From: CAVRXT01 sp963725655
Lineage (GTDB): Bacteria; Acidobacteriota; Terriglobia; Acidiferrales; UBA7541
Assembly: GCA_963725655.1 (NCBI GenBank)
Contig: CAVRYY010000003.1
Coordinates: forward strand, 682,001 to 746,000
Reading direction: 5' to 3'
DNA: 64,000 nt
This document shows, piece after piece, positions 53,872-62,104 of this stretch (positions are counted from its first letter, which is position 1; every line of letters starts with the position of its first letter). The notes under the pieces were generated by a model, which was not told where the DNA came from, made no database searches, and saw nothing but the letters and a program-made list of their open reading frames with translations. A program made the translations under genes and the position numbers.

Positions 53872-55761
53872 TTACTGTTGGGGTTGCGATTGTTGCTGCG
53901 GTTGAGTCTGGTTCGCCACGTCGTTGTCCTTGGGAGGCGCGGCTGGCGCGGCCGTTTGTGGCGCCGGGTCAGTCGAGCCTGTTGCCGCATTCGGGGCGGC
54001 CGGGGGCGGGTCTCCAGCCGGTGTCGAAGGCGCCGTTGACGACGTCGGATTCGGGTTGGCCGGTGTGCTTGCCGCAGGAGTGGTCGGCGGCGGTGGCGCG
54101 GCTTCGGTAGGCGGAGCATAGCGCGTGAGGTAAGGCATGAACGGCGTCACCTCAAACGGCATCTTCTCGCGCGCCGATAGCAGTGCGACCGGCTTGGCCT
54201 TCAGCAACTCGATTCGATCGGAGTAGGGATCCAGTTTCAAGCGGGCGCCCAGGGGCAGCGCGGCAATCTGGTCCAGCTTGGTCGGTTGAATTTTGGGAGC
54301 AGAATTCTGGATCGGGCTGATCCCCAGCGGGACGCTATGGCCCAACCTCGGGCTGATCAACGCGGTGAGGCTCTTCGAAGATTCATCGAGCTGCTTCATG
54401 AAGAGACCGGCGCTTTGCAGCTTGTCCTTGTAGATCGAATTCTTGAGGAACACGACGGCGCGCTTGTTGGCGTCTTCGAGGTCGGCCTGGCTCTCGTTGA
54501 AAGAAAAGTGGCGCATGGCTTCGACGGTGGGGACGATGGTCTCGTCGTTGAAACCCCAGCGATCGGTGTCATTCTTGAGTTTCATCAAGTCGGCCAAGTC
54601 CTGAGCCAGCATCACCGCCAGACTGGCTTCATCGGGCAGGGTGTCGAGCAGGCCGCGGCTGAGAACAATGGTGTGACCGATGGTGAAAGATTCGAGAGTG
54701 GAGGTGAGCAGAGTGCGGCAATGGACTTCCGGCTCGATGTCCAGGTTGTTGCCGACCTCGATGTTGTTGACCACCGCTTCCATCACCTTGTCCATGTCGT
54801 TATGCGGCGCGACCAAGCCGGAGCGCTGCAGCCGCTCCAGCACGTTATTTTCGGCTTGTTCTTGCCACTCGCGTTCGGCTTCGATCGGACCGGGATCCGA
54901 AGAGCCGGTGGCGGTATCCTGCACGCCGGCGGTTTCCACCTTCATCTCGGTAAAGTCTGTTTCGCGGCCCGCGTTCTTCATGTTGTAGCCCCACAGGCGG
55001 GTCTGCGCGCGGAACTTGGTGTGGGTGCCGTTGGCGCCGTAAGGATCGGTCTGCTGGGTGAAGATGTACGAGGGCAGCCAAACGTTCGGCAGGGAATTCA
55101 CTCTCCAGCTATCGAAGTGGATGGCGCGATCGGTCATGCCGGCGGTATCGGCGTAAATGCCGTTGAAGCGGACGATGGTGTAGTTCTGATCTTCCGCCCA
55201 GATGCGGCCCTTGAAGCGGCCATGGGCCTTGCGGTCCTTGCTGATGGGCACGACGTCGAAGACCAGGCAGCGCACCTCGCCGAGAAATTCACGGCGAATA
55301 TAGTCGAAGCGGTATTCCTGGCGATTGAAGCCTTTGGTGTCGATATAAATCATCTGCAGGAAGCCTTCGGGCACCCATCCTGGGCTGAAAAGATCGTCGA
55401 CCCGTCCGATGGGATTGAAGGTTTCCTTCATGGTGCGGCGCTTGGAGATCAGCGAGTTATCGACGATGCCCTTGGCCAGATTGGCTTGACCGATGAAGTA
55501 GTGGTCGCGAAAGGGCGTGGTGCCGACCACGTCGTCCGGCCTCATCTCTTGAATGTAGGTCTCAATGAGAGGGGTGTAGCGGCGAATGGTAGCAACTTCA
55601 GTTCGCTCGCGTGCCACGATGCGATTGATCGCATCGTTCATCGCGGGCGACTGTTGACTCTGGGGCGCTGCTGCGGCTGACTTTCGGCCCTGCGCCAGCA
55701 AAAGCCCTGGCATCGACGCGGCCATAGCCGCAAGCAATACGAATCTCTTCCTTAACCCCAT
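53872..55761 (-). CDS. Secreted protein with degenerate M48-like peptidase region
   Basis: A secreted protein of 629 residues with a signal peptide (LLAAMAASMPGLLLAQ). The first 300 residues look like a beta-rich lipoprotein-sorting or outer-membrane-type domain (GWVPEGFLQMIYIDTKGFNRQEYRFDY, RFKGRIWAEDQNYTIVRFNGIY). Residues 360-400 read TIVLSRGLLDTLPDEASLAVMLAQDLADLM. This parallels the M48 peptidase pattern TRGLLDLL-DEAELAAVLAHELAH, but the catalytic HExxH is replaced by AQDLAD, so metal binding and proteolysis should be lost. The C-terminal 100 residues are a Pro/Ala/Thr-rich tail ending in Gln runs. It is 41 bases downstream of the TonB-like gene and ends at a strong terminator, so the two form an operon. 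Confidence 0.75.
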   Translation of the reverse strand: MGLRKRFVLLAAMAASMPGLLLAQGRKSAAAAPQSQQSPAMNDAINRIVARERTEVATIRRYTPLIETYIQEMRPDDVVGTTPFRDHYFIGQANLAKGIVDNSLISKRRTMKETFNPIGRVDDLFSPGWVPEGFLQMIYIDTKGFNRQEYRFDYIRREFLGEVRCLVFDVVPISKDRKAHGRFKGRIWAEDQNYTIVRFNGIYADTAGMTDRAIHFDSWRVNSLPNVWLPSYIFTQQTDPYGANGTHTKFRAQTRLWGYNMKNAGRETDFTEMKVETAGVQDTATGSSDPGPIEAEREWQEQAENNVLERLQRSGLVAPHNDMDKVMEAVVNNIEVGNNLDIEPEVHCRTLLTSTLESFTIGHTIVLSRGLLDTLPDEASLAVMLAQDLADLMKLKNDTDRWGFNDETIVPTVEAMRHFSFNESQADLEDANKRAVVFLKNSIYKDKLQSAGLFMKQLDESSKSLTALISPRLGHSVPLGISPIQNSAPKIQPTKLDQIAALPLGARLKLDPYSDRIELLKAKPVALLSAREKMPFEVTPFMPYLTRYAPPTEAAPPPPTTPAASTPANPNPTSSTAPSTPAGDPPPAAPNAATGSTDPAPQTAAPAAPPKDNDVANQTQPQQQSQPQQ

Positions 55762-55802
55762 AACATCCCCCTTCGCGCGCTTGCCGGACCGCTTCCGAGG
55801 TC

Positions 55803-56957
55803 TCAGTAGGCGATTTCAAATAGAATATGGACGACCGCCTGAGAATCCACCGGCTGTCCGTCTGCTGTCTTTGCTGGCTTGAAGCGGATCTGGCGCGCAG
55901 CAGCCATCGCGGATTCGTCCAGGCCATGCCCCAGCCCTTTGACGACCCGCTCGACCTGCACCTGACCCGAGGCGGTGAACGTTACAGCAATTAGAACGTC
56001 ACCTTCAATCTTTAGATTACGCGCATCGTCGGTATAAACGGGACGCGGTTTATAGGTAATTTCCACCTGAGTAGCGACCGGAGAAGCTACCGCCTGTTGG
56101 GCTTTCTGGGTGGGCGCCGCAGCGGTTTGCGTGAAGCCGCTCGATTCCACTACTTTCTTGCCCCCACCGCCACCGCCCACTGCGCCGGTTCCCACACCGT
56201 TTCCAAACCCGCCGCTGGATACCACTCCACGCGATCCTTTCGTACCGCCGGTGCCGTTACCATATCCCGGCCCGGGAGGCAGATCGAAAGCACCCAGATG
56301 ATTGATGTTCGCTGCGTGGCCGGAATTGCTGGTGGCCGGCACGCCATTCGGATCGCCGAATCCACCGGTTTGCACCAGTTCACGCGGCTTCTTCAAGGTC
56401 GGAATCGCGGAACTGCCGGTGCCCACATTGCCCGGCGTCAACGTTGGCGGCATCGCCTTCGCTACTTCCGGAGCGTCGGGAGCTGCGGTGTTTCTCTTTG
56501 AAGTTGCCGGCTTGGTGATCGGGGACGTAAATACCGGGGTCTGGATGCGCGGCTTCGGCGGCACCACAATTGCCGGCTTGGGGATTTCTTTGGCGACCTC
56601 TACCTTGGGAATGATCTTCTCCACCGGTTTGGGCGGCTGCGGTTTGAACGGCGTAACCGGTGGCGCCTCGATGGGCATGCTCCAATACTTGCGCGCCAAG
56701 GACATCTTGTCGGGTATGAGCAAGGGGATGATGATCAGCAGAAACAGCACGATCATCTCGATCAGGAAGCCTGCGCCAAAACGGCCGAGGCGGGATTCAC
56801 CCTCCGGCAACATGTGGAACGGAGCCGGATCGCTGCCCAACGTCATACTGCGCGTCGGCGGGCGGAACGAGGAACCGCCATTGCCGCCGCTTCCGGCCGC
56901 GCGTGGGGGATCCTGTCTCAGAAGTGAGAACGGGGTGGAGCTGACTCGCGAATCCAT
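55803..56957 (-). CDS. TonB family energy-transducing protein
   Basis: A protein of 384 residues with an N-terminal cytoplasmic part of about 60 residues. One membrane helix (EMIVLFLLIIIPLLI) comes next, then a Pro/Lys-rich periplasmic stretch (FKPQPPKPVEKIIPKVE) and a long Gly-rich linker (GYGNGTGGTKGSRGVVSSGGFGNG). The C-terminal TonB domain reads YKPRPVYTDDARNLKIEGDVLIAVTFTASGQV, ending VDSQAVVHILFEIAY. This fits a TonB that powers outer-membrane receptors, such as those at 1.9-6 kb, although no ExbB/ExbD genes are nearby. The cytoplasmic N-terminus is longer than in classical TonB. The ATG at 56957 has a GGGAG ribosome site. Confidence 0.9.
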   Translation of the reverse strand: MDSRVSSTPFSLLRQDPPRAAGSGGNGGSSFRPPTRSMTLGSDPAPFHMLPEGESRLGRFGAGFLIEMIVLFLLIIIPLLIPDKMSLARKYWSMPIEAPPVTPFKPQPPKPVEKIIPKVEVAKEIPKPAIVVPPKPRIQTPVFTSPITKPATSKRNTAAPDAPEVAKAMPPTLTPGNVGTGSSAIPTLKKPRELVQTGGFGDPNGVPATSNSGHAANINHLGAFDLPPGPGYGNGTGGTKGSRGVVSSGGFGNGVGTGAVGGGGGGKKVVESSGFTQTAAAPTQKAQQAVASPVATQVEITYKPRPVYTDDARNLKIEGDVLIAVTFTASGQVQVERVVKGLGHGLDESAMAAARQIRFKPAKTADGQPVDSQAVVHILFEIAY

Positions 56958-57655
56958 GTTTTCTCCCAAGATCTTTTCGGGCTTCTCCCCTGGCGCATTC
57001 GCGGGCAAATGCCGACCTACCAGAAGTACCCGAATCTGAAGTTGGGGTGAATAGACCCGAGGTACTATTCTACCCCCAAGTTGTTGAAACCGTTAACGCA
57101 ATCACATTGAGACAGCTATAGTACCACACCCAGCTTGGCCGCAGATGTTCACCTGGACACTCGAACACACACTACCGGCGAAAGCCCCAAAGGGAAACCT
57201 GCAGACAACTAAGAGCAACTGATGTGCCAATGGCTCATGGTCTGGGTATAGGACCAATAGGGTCGAAATCGGGCTTGCCGGCATTACCCGTCACTTCGCC
57301 GCCTGACCCTTCGCTGCGGGAAACGAGGGTCCAAGCAACTGATCCCAAGGGGTGAGGCCCCGGGTCTGGGGGGGTTCTAACGCGCTCTAAACGGCCCCTG
57401 AGTGAATCTGCACCACATAGGTACGAGGCGGACAAGCAACCAGGAGTTGCATCACCCCTGGAGGCTTAAAAACCTAAGGATGAACAGGCAGGAATGTGGC
57501 CGCCCGGGGACCGTAAGTCCCCTGGATTGCGACCCCGATCTGGCGGGAAAAACGCCCTGGCCAGGGGCCCTGTGGAAAACTCTTGCCACTTTATTGCACA
57601 TTTTAGCACCCAGGGTTCTCACGAGTTCCCCTGGGTTCCAATGGCCAGGGCCGGC
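56958..57655. other. Hairpin-rich non-coding region between TonB-like and HtrA genes
   Basis: About 700 bases without a gene I can support on either strand. It holds several perfect or near-perfect hairpins: GCAAC/GTTGC (57436-57450), GGGGAC/GTCCCC (57506-57522) and a longer pairing of ACCCAGGG with CCCTGGGT around 57610-57640. On the minus strand TTAACG and TAGAAT with an 18-base spacer (near 57065-57095) could be a promoter for the TonB-like gene. I looked for the conserved cores of RNase P RNA, tmRNA and SRP RNA and did not see them. Confidence 0.5.
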
Positions 57656-57662
57656 AAAGAAA

Positions 57663-57694
57663 AAGGGCACGGCCTGAACTGCGACCGTGCCCTT
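57663..57694 (-). terminator. Rho-independent terminator of the HtrA gene
   Basis: On the minus strand AAGGGCACGG with CCGTGCCCTT forms a 10-bp stem, followed by TTTCTTT. It lies about 27 bases after the HtrA stop. Confidence 0.92.
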
Positions 57695-57720
57695 GACCCA
57701 CTGCCGACATTGCTTGGCGG

Positions 57721-59232
57721 TTACTGCTGAGGTTCGACCACCACGTAATGCGTGGTTCCCCCACGATTGACCAACAGCAATACGGATTGCTTCCCGGCGG
57801 ACTCCATCGCCCGGCGGTACTCTTCAACGTTGGTTACATTTTTGTGGTTGACTTCCTGAATCACGTCGCCGCGATCCAGACCCGCGGCCGCAGCCGCGCT
57901 CGAACCATCTGCCGAAGTGACCACTACGCCCTTGGTGGACGGTGGAACATTTAGTTCGCCGGCCAGCTCGGGAGTGAGAGTTTGCACTTCGAGGCCGTCG
58001 AGAACGGCAGTGCCTTTCTCGGTGGCGTCCGATTCGCCCAATTTTTCGGGCATTTCACCGAGAGTGGCCTTGACGTCCTCGGCCTTGCCATCGCGGAAAA
58101 TCTTGAGGGAAACCTGCGACCCGGGAGCCATCGCCGCAACGTGGACCTGCAAGACGTTCACCGCGTCGATCGGCTGCCCATCGATTTCCTGTACGACGTC
58201 GCCGCGCTTGAGTCCGGCCTTGGCCGCCGGTCCGCCGGCAGTGACGTCTTCGATCAGCGCGCCACCACCCTGTTTCAAGCCAAATTGCGCGGCTAATTCA
58301 GGGGAGAGTTCGCCGATGGCGATGCCCAGATAGCCGCGCACCACGTGGCCGTGGGTGACGATCTGGTCCATCACGGAGTGAGCGAGGTCCACCGGAATAG
58401 CGAAGCCTACGCCCTGATTTCCGCCGCCACCGTTGGTAAGAATGGCGGTGTTGATGCCGATCAGATTGCCGTGAACGTCGAGAAGCGCGCCGCCGGAATT
58501 GCCGGGATTGATCGCGGCGTCGGTCTGAATGAAATCTTCGATTCCACCGCGCTCGATGGCCAGGTTCCCGCGGCCCATGGCGCTGACGATGCCCATGGTG
58601 GCGGTCTCGCCGACGTCAAAAGGATTGCCGATGGCGAAGACCACGTCGCCCACCTGCAGGCGAGCGGAATCGCCAAAGGTGACCGCGGGCAAATTGTGAG
58701 CATTGATCTTGAGTACTGCCAGATCGGTTCGCGGATCGGTGCCCACGATCTTGGCGGGAAATTCGCGCTTGTCGTTCAAATAGACGCGCACGTCGGTGGC
58801 GCCGTCGACCACGTGATTGTTGGTGAGGATGTAGCCTTCACCATTCACGATTACGCCGGAGCCCAGACTGTGCTCGTGCTGATCCTGCGGTTGCTGTTGA
58901 TGCGGATTCTGTCCGAAAAACTGACGGAACATAGGATCCTGCATGAAAGGCGACATCGCGCCTTCCTGGTCCGACGCCTTGACCAGCTTGGACGACTTGA
59001 TATTGACCACCGCCGGCAACGCGGGTTTGATGACCGAAGAGAATCCGTTAGCAAAACTGCCGAGATTGACTGGAGCGATATCTTTCGCGACGGTTACCGG
59101 GACCTTTTCCGCTCCCAGAACACTCCGCCCGCTCCACGATTTAACACCCAAGCCGAACGCCATGCCCCCAACCAAAGCCACCGCCAGGGCCACGACGGCT
59201 GCCTTGCGATTGACTTGAACGATACTACTCAT
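57721..59232 (-). CDS. Do/DegP-family periplasmic serine protease
   Basis: A protease of 503 residues with an uncleaved or signal N-terminal helix (VVALAVALVGGMAFGLGV). The trypsin-like domain has the full catalytic triad: His140 (NNHVV), Asp170 (TDLAVL) and Ser246 (GNSGG). Two PDZ domains follow (GYLGIAIGELSPELAAQFGL and KGVVVTSADGSSAAAAAGLDRGDVI). The Gln/His-rich insertion near 105-122 (HQQQPQDQHEH) takes the place of the LA loop. It degrades or refolds damaged envelope proteins in related bacteria. The ribosome site AAGGAGAG precedes the ATG by 8 bases. The gene stands alone, with its own terminator. Confidence 0.95.
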   Translation of the reverse strand: MSSIVQVNRKAAVVALAVALVGGMAFGLGVKSWSGRSVLGAEKVPVTVAKDIAPVNLGSFANGFSSVIKPALPAVVNIKSSKLVKASDQEGAMSPFMQDPMFRQFFGQNPHQQQPQDQHEHSLGSGVIVNGEGYILTNNHVVDGATDVRVYLNDKREFPAKIVGTDPRTDLAVLKINAHNLPAVTFGDSARLQVGDVVFAIGNPFDVGETATMGIVSAMGRGNLAIERGGIEDFIQTDAAINPGNSGGALLDVHGNLIGINTAILTNGGGGNQGVGFAIPVDLAHSVMDQIVTHGHVVRGYLGIAIGELSPELAAQFGLKQGGGALIEDVTAGGPAAKAGLKRGDVVQEIDGQPIDAVNVLQVHVAAMAPGSQVSLKIFRDGKAEDVKATLGEMPEKLGESDATEKGTAVLDGLEVQTLTPELAGELNVPPSTKGVVVTSADGSSAAAAAGLDRGDVIQEVNHKNVTNVEEYRRAMESAGKQSVLLLVNRGGTTHYVVVEPQQ

Positions 59233-59559
59233 TTTTTGTCTCTCCTTTTTCTACGGCTACCCGACGGCTGCCGGTGTACGCGGACAGGACTACGCCTCAT
59301 ATTGTGCGGCGTGAAAACCGAATCGCGCTGACGCCGCTTCGGTTGGTATTACTCTGCAGCCTTTAGACGCCGGATTCCCCAGCGTAAGGTGCAAATATCT
59401 TCGAGGTGTGGTGCCACTGTTCCCGCGCTGTACTTGCCTCACTCATAAGATGCAGACGGACCGAGTTGAGTTGGGTGAGCAGCATATTCCAAAACCCGGA
59501 TTTTTTATACTAGAAGAAAATACCTGTTTCGAAACGAACATGGCGCAACAGCCTGATTT
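59233..59559. other. Intergenic region upstream of HtrA
   Basis: About 330 bases between the 3' end of the VIT1-like gene and the HtrA start, both on the minus strand. No gene is supported. It should carry the HtrA promoter. A CGTTTCGAAACA-type palindrome lies at its right edge near 59526-59537. No confident -35/-10 pair was found. Confidence 0.4.
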
Positions 59560-60285
59560 TCAACTGATTAATCGCGCGATGAAAAATGCCACCGCTGCGG
59601 CGAGGCCGCCCACCAGAACGGTCTGCAAAGCTCCGCGCAACGGCGCCAGCCCAGTATAGTGCCCTTTGATGTAGCCGAAGACGAATAGCGCCAGGATGGT
59701 TACGCCGATCGAAACATATAGAGCCGGGCGGGTATGGTTCATGCACATATACGGCGCCAAAGGAATCAGTCCGCCGGCGACGTAGGACCCGGCGATGGTC
59801 GCGGCGCTGCGGCCGGCGCGCGCGGGGTCGGGTTCTTCCAGGCCCAGCTCGAAACGCATCATGAACTCCACCCATCGATTTTGGTCCGAGCAGATGGCGG
59901 ACACCACCGGAGCGAGGTGCTGTTCGGAAAGACCGTAGCCCCGAAACACCTTGGCCACCTCTTCTTCCTCCATGTGGGGGATTTCTTCGGTCTCGCGGAA
60001 TTCCCGGATTTTTTCGGAGGCGTAGTGCTCGGCGTCGGTGCGCGCGGCGAGATAGCCGCCCAAACCCATGGCGATGGAGCCCGCCGCGATTTCCGCGAGG
60101 CCGGCGGTGACGATGATGCCGCTGGCGGCGACCGCGCCGGTGAGCCCGGCAGCCAGAGCAAACGGAACCGTCAAACCGTCGGACATCCCGATGACGATAT
60201 CGCGGACGGTAGCGCTGGCGGTGAAGTGGGATTCTTCGTGGTGGTGATGATCGTGGTGATCATCGTGAGTGTGGGCGGTGGCCAT
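59560..60285 (-). CDS. VIT1/CCC1-family iron or manganese transporter
   Basis: A membrane protein of 241 residues. The N-terminus is a histidine-rich metal-binding stretch (HTHDDHHDHHHHEESH). Typical VIT1 patterns follow: VRDIVIGMSDGLTVPFALAAGLTGA (helix 1), GLAEIAAGSIAMGLGGYLAARTDAEHY (helix 2), then a Glu-rich cytoplasmic region (EEIPHMEEEEVAKVFRGYGL) and three more helices (AGGLIPLAPYM, LYVSIGVTILALFVFGY, ALQTVLVGGLAAAVAF). Plant and yeast relatives load Fe or Mn into vacuoles; bacterial members probably export these metals. It is divergent from superoxide dismutase, which uses Mn or Fe, with 102 bases between the starts. Joint regulation is plausible. The ATG at 60285 has a GGGGGA ribosome site. 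Confidence 0.92.
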   Translation of the reverse strand: MATAHTHDDHHDHHHHEESHFTASATVRDIVIGMSDGLTVPFALAAGLTGAVAASGIIVTAGLAEIAAGSIAMGLGGYLAARTDAEHYASEKIREFRETEEIPHMEEEEVAKVFRGYGLSEQHLAPVVSAICSDQNRWVEFMMRFELGLEEPDPARAGRSAATIAGSYVAGGLIPLAPYMCMNHTRPALYVSIGVTILALFVFGYIKGHYTGLAPLRGALQTVLVGGLAAAVAFFIARLIS

Positions 60286-60347
60286 TTCGTTTCCCCCGGG
60301 GCGCGTGCCGAAAATCAAACCAGGTTCCTCTCCGGCGGCTGCGCGAG

Positions 60348-60353
60348 TATAAT
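60348..60353 (+). promoter_or_regulatory. Possible -10 element (TATAAT) of the superoxide dismutase gene
   Basis: A perfect TATAAT lies 35 bases before the ATG at 60388. The -35 region 17 bases upstream (TTCCTC) matches poorly, so an activator or a different sigma factor may be involved. Confidence 0.4.
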
Positions 60354-60387
60354 TATGAAGCAAGACTTAGGTAAGGAGAAAATCATA

Positions 60388-61032
60388 ATGACAACACCGA
60401 CAGCAGGAGCAGCGGCGCAAGGGGCTTTCGTGGTACCGGCGCTACCGTATTCTTTCGACGCACTCGAACCATATATCGACGCCAAGACGATGGAAATCCA
60501 TCACGACAAACATCACGGCGCCTACGTCACCAACCTGAACAAGGCGCTCGAAGGCCAACCGGATTTGCAGAAGCTCCCGATCGAGGAGCTGATCGCTCAT
60601 TTGGATCGCGTGCCGGAGAACATCCGAACCGCGGTGCGCAATAACGGGGGCGGCCACCTGAACCACTCGATGTTCTGGAAGATCATGAAGAAGGGCGGAG
60701 GCGGAGAACCGAAGGGCGAAGTGGCGGATGCGATCAATGCAGCTTTTGGCAGCTTTGCCGATTTCAAGACCAAGGTGAACCAAGCCGCTACCACGCGATT
60801 CGGATCCGGATGGGCGTGGGCGCTGTTTCGCAACGGCAAGCTGGCGATCGAGTCCACCGCCAATCAGGACAACCCGATCAGCGACGGCGGGAAGGCGTTC
60901 ATGGGGGTAGACGTGTGGGAACACGCGTACTACCTGAAATATCAGAATCGGCGCCCGGACTACCTGGAAGCCTGGTGGAACGTGGTGAACTGGGATCAGA
61001 TCACCGAGAATTTCCAACACGCGAAGAAGTAG
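60388..61032 (+). CDS. sodA: Superoxide dismutase, Fe/Mn family
   Basis: An enzyme of 214 residues that converts superoxide to oxygen and hydrogen peroxide. It shows the full family pattern: PALPYSFDALEPYIDAKTMEIHHDKHHGAYV, GGHLNHSMFW and DVWEHAYYLKYQNRRPDYLEAWWNVVNW, giving the three His and one Asp metal ligands. Residues GG before the HLNH block and QD in TANQDNP are those usually found in manganese-type enzymes, so Mn or dual use is likely. The gene symbol is therefore provisional. No signal peptide is seen. An AAGGAG ribosome site lies 9 bases before the ATG; an in-frame ATG at 60355 is less likely. A strong terminator follows. Confidence 0.95.
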   Translation: MTTPTAGAAAQGAFVVPALPYSFDALEPYIDAKTMEIHHDKHHGAYVTNLNKALEGQPDLQKLPIEELIAHLDRVPENIRTAVRNNGGGHLNHSMFWKIMKKGGGGEPKGEVADAINAAFGSFADFKTKVNQAATTRFGSGWAWALFRNGKLAIESTANQDNPISDGGKAFMGVDVWEHAYYLKYQNRRPDYLEAWWNVVNWDQITENFQHAKK

Positions 61033-61062
61033 GCAAGCCGAATCCAGTTCGGTGAGACTTCA

Positions 61063-61100
61063 GAATCCGTTCCGGAGGCTTCGGAACGGATTCTTTTTTT
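61063..61100 (+). terminator. Rho-independent terminator, shared by convergent genes
   Basis: A 12-bp perfect stem (61063-61074 with 61082-61093), a 7-base loop and a run of eight T residues. It lies directly after superoxide dismutase and abuts the 3' end of the convergent gene at 61104. Confidence 0.95.
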
Positions 61101-61103
61101 TGG

Positions 61104-61883
61104 CTAGTGCGCCCATATCCTGGCGGGATCGGTCTCGTAGGGATATACATGGACCATCCAGCCGAAAACGACGGCGTGCCAGCGTCCGTCGGCTTGTTTG
61201 CAAGCGTCCGCGGTGGTGATCGAGCCGCGCAGACCAAATTTGGTCCAATCCGCTTGCGATGCCTGGCCTTTCGGCGGCAGGCACAAGTTCACGTGCTGAT
61301 GCCACTCGGTGACGCTGAGCGGCACTCGCTCGTTGAGCTGCGCTTCGCTGAAGCGCCGGGGCGCGGTGTACATCGCGCCTTCCAGTTGGTAGCCATCGGC
61401 AGTCTTTTTGTAGAGCAGCGAAGTGGGGTGCTCCGGATCGAATTTGAACGCGGCCTTAAACGCGTAGCTGTAATTGGTGAAGTGATAGTGCTCTTGAGGG
61501 AGGTCCGGCAAGAAGATGTGAAAACCCTCGTCCAACGCCACATGGTAATCCTTGTACTTCTCGATGGCCGGGCGCAGCGCGGCCAGGATCTCGTCGGCCC
61601 GTTTTTGGTCGGCGGCATTGGGCGGCCGGGGCGTGGTCATGAACATGTGGCCGTTCATTTCCATATGCATGTCAGACATGGCGGAGTTGGCCTGCGCCGA
61701 TGCCGGTGACGGGTCAGAGGGATTTGGCGCACCGGGCATGTCCATGCCCGGCATGTCGGAGGGCTTCTGGGCCTGCTGAGCGCTATTGGGCGCGCTTTGC
61801 GGCCGCGCGAACGTAAGTGCGGTGAAAGCGCCGAAACAGAACAGCGCGGCGACGACGAGCGGCGAGCGGGACCGGAAGATCAT
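61104..61883 (-). CDS. Secreted Met/His-rich protein, unknown function
   Basis: A protein of 259 residues with a signal peptide (PLVVAALFCFGAFTALTFA). A Met/His-rich linker (MPGMDMPGAP and MSDMHMEMNGHMFM, residues 44-82) could bind copper or another soft metal. The globular part (95-259) has repeated aromatic and His patterns: HVALDEGFHIFLPDL, EHYHFTNYSYAFKA, TSLLYKKTADGYQLEGAMY, EWHQHVNLCLPPKG and GWMVHVYPYE. I do not recognise a named family, although it looks like a conserved domain. Its stop overlaps the terminator region of superoxide dismutase. A role in metal handling or oxidative stress is suggested only by composition and neighbours. Confidence 0.75.
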   Translation of the reverse strand: MIFRSRSPLVVAALFCFGAFTALTFARPQSAPNSAQQAQKPSDMPGMDMPGAPNPSDPSPASAQANSAMSDMHMEMNGHMFMTTPRPPNAADQKRADEILAALRPAIEKYKDYHVALDEGFHIFLPDLPQEHYHFTNYSYAFKAAFKFDPEHPTSLLYKKTADGYQLEGAMYTAPRRFSEAQLNERVPLSVTEWHQHVNLCLPPKGQASQADWTKFGLRGSITTADACKQADGRWHAVVFGWMVHVYPYETDPARIWAH

Positions 61884-62104
61884 CAGAGTTTCTCCTCGTG
61901 GCTACTTCTCAGCACTATCTCGGATTGCCATCTGCATCTTCTGCATCTAAGGATATAACGCGCGGCCGGGGAATAAGTTTCACAATGGTGCATGCGGGAG
62001 GGTTATCTGTAGTCGGCACACACACTTTCAGCGGTTGCAGTCTGGAAAGCGACGCCTTAAGGTAAGAGCTGAGAATAGGTCCCGTTCCCCGAAATGGAGT
62101 TGCT

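Noticed and set aside
54286..55680. 464-codon plus-strand frame
   Set aside because: Antisense of the M48-like gene; the minus-strand product has a signal peptide, a ribosome site and a terminator.
56958..57655. RNase P RNA, tmRNA or SRP RNA
   Set aside because: The conserved cores (for example GAGGAAAGTCC of RNase P) were not found on either strand.
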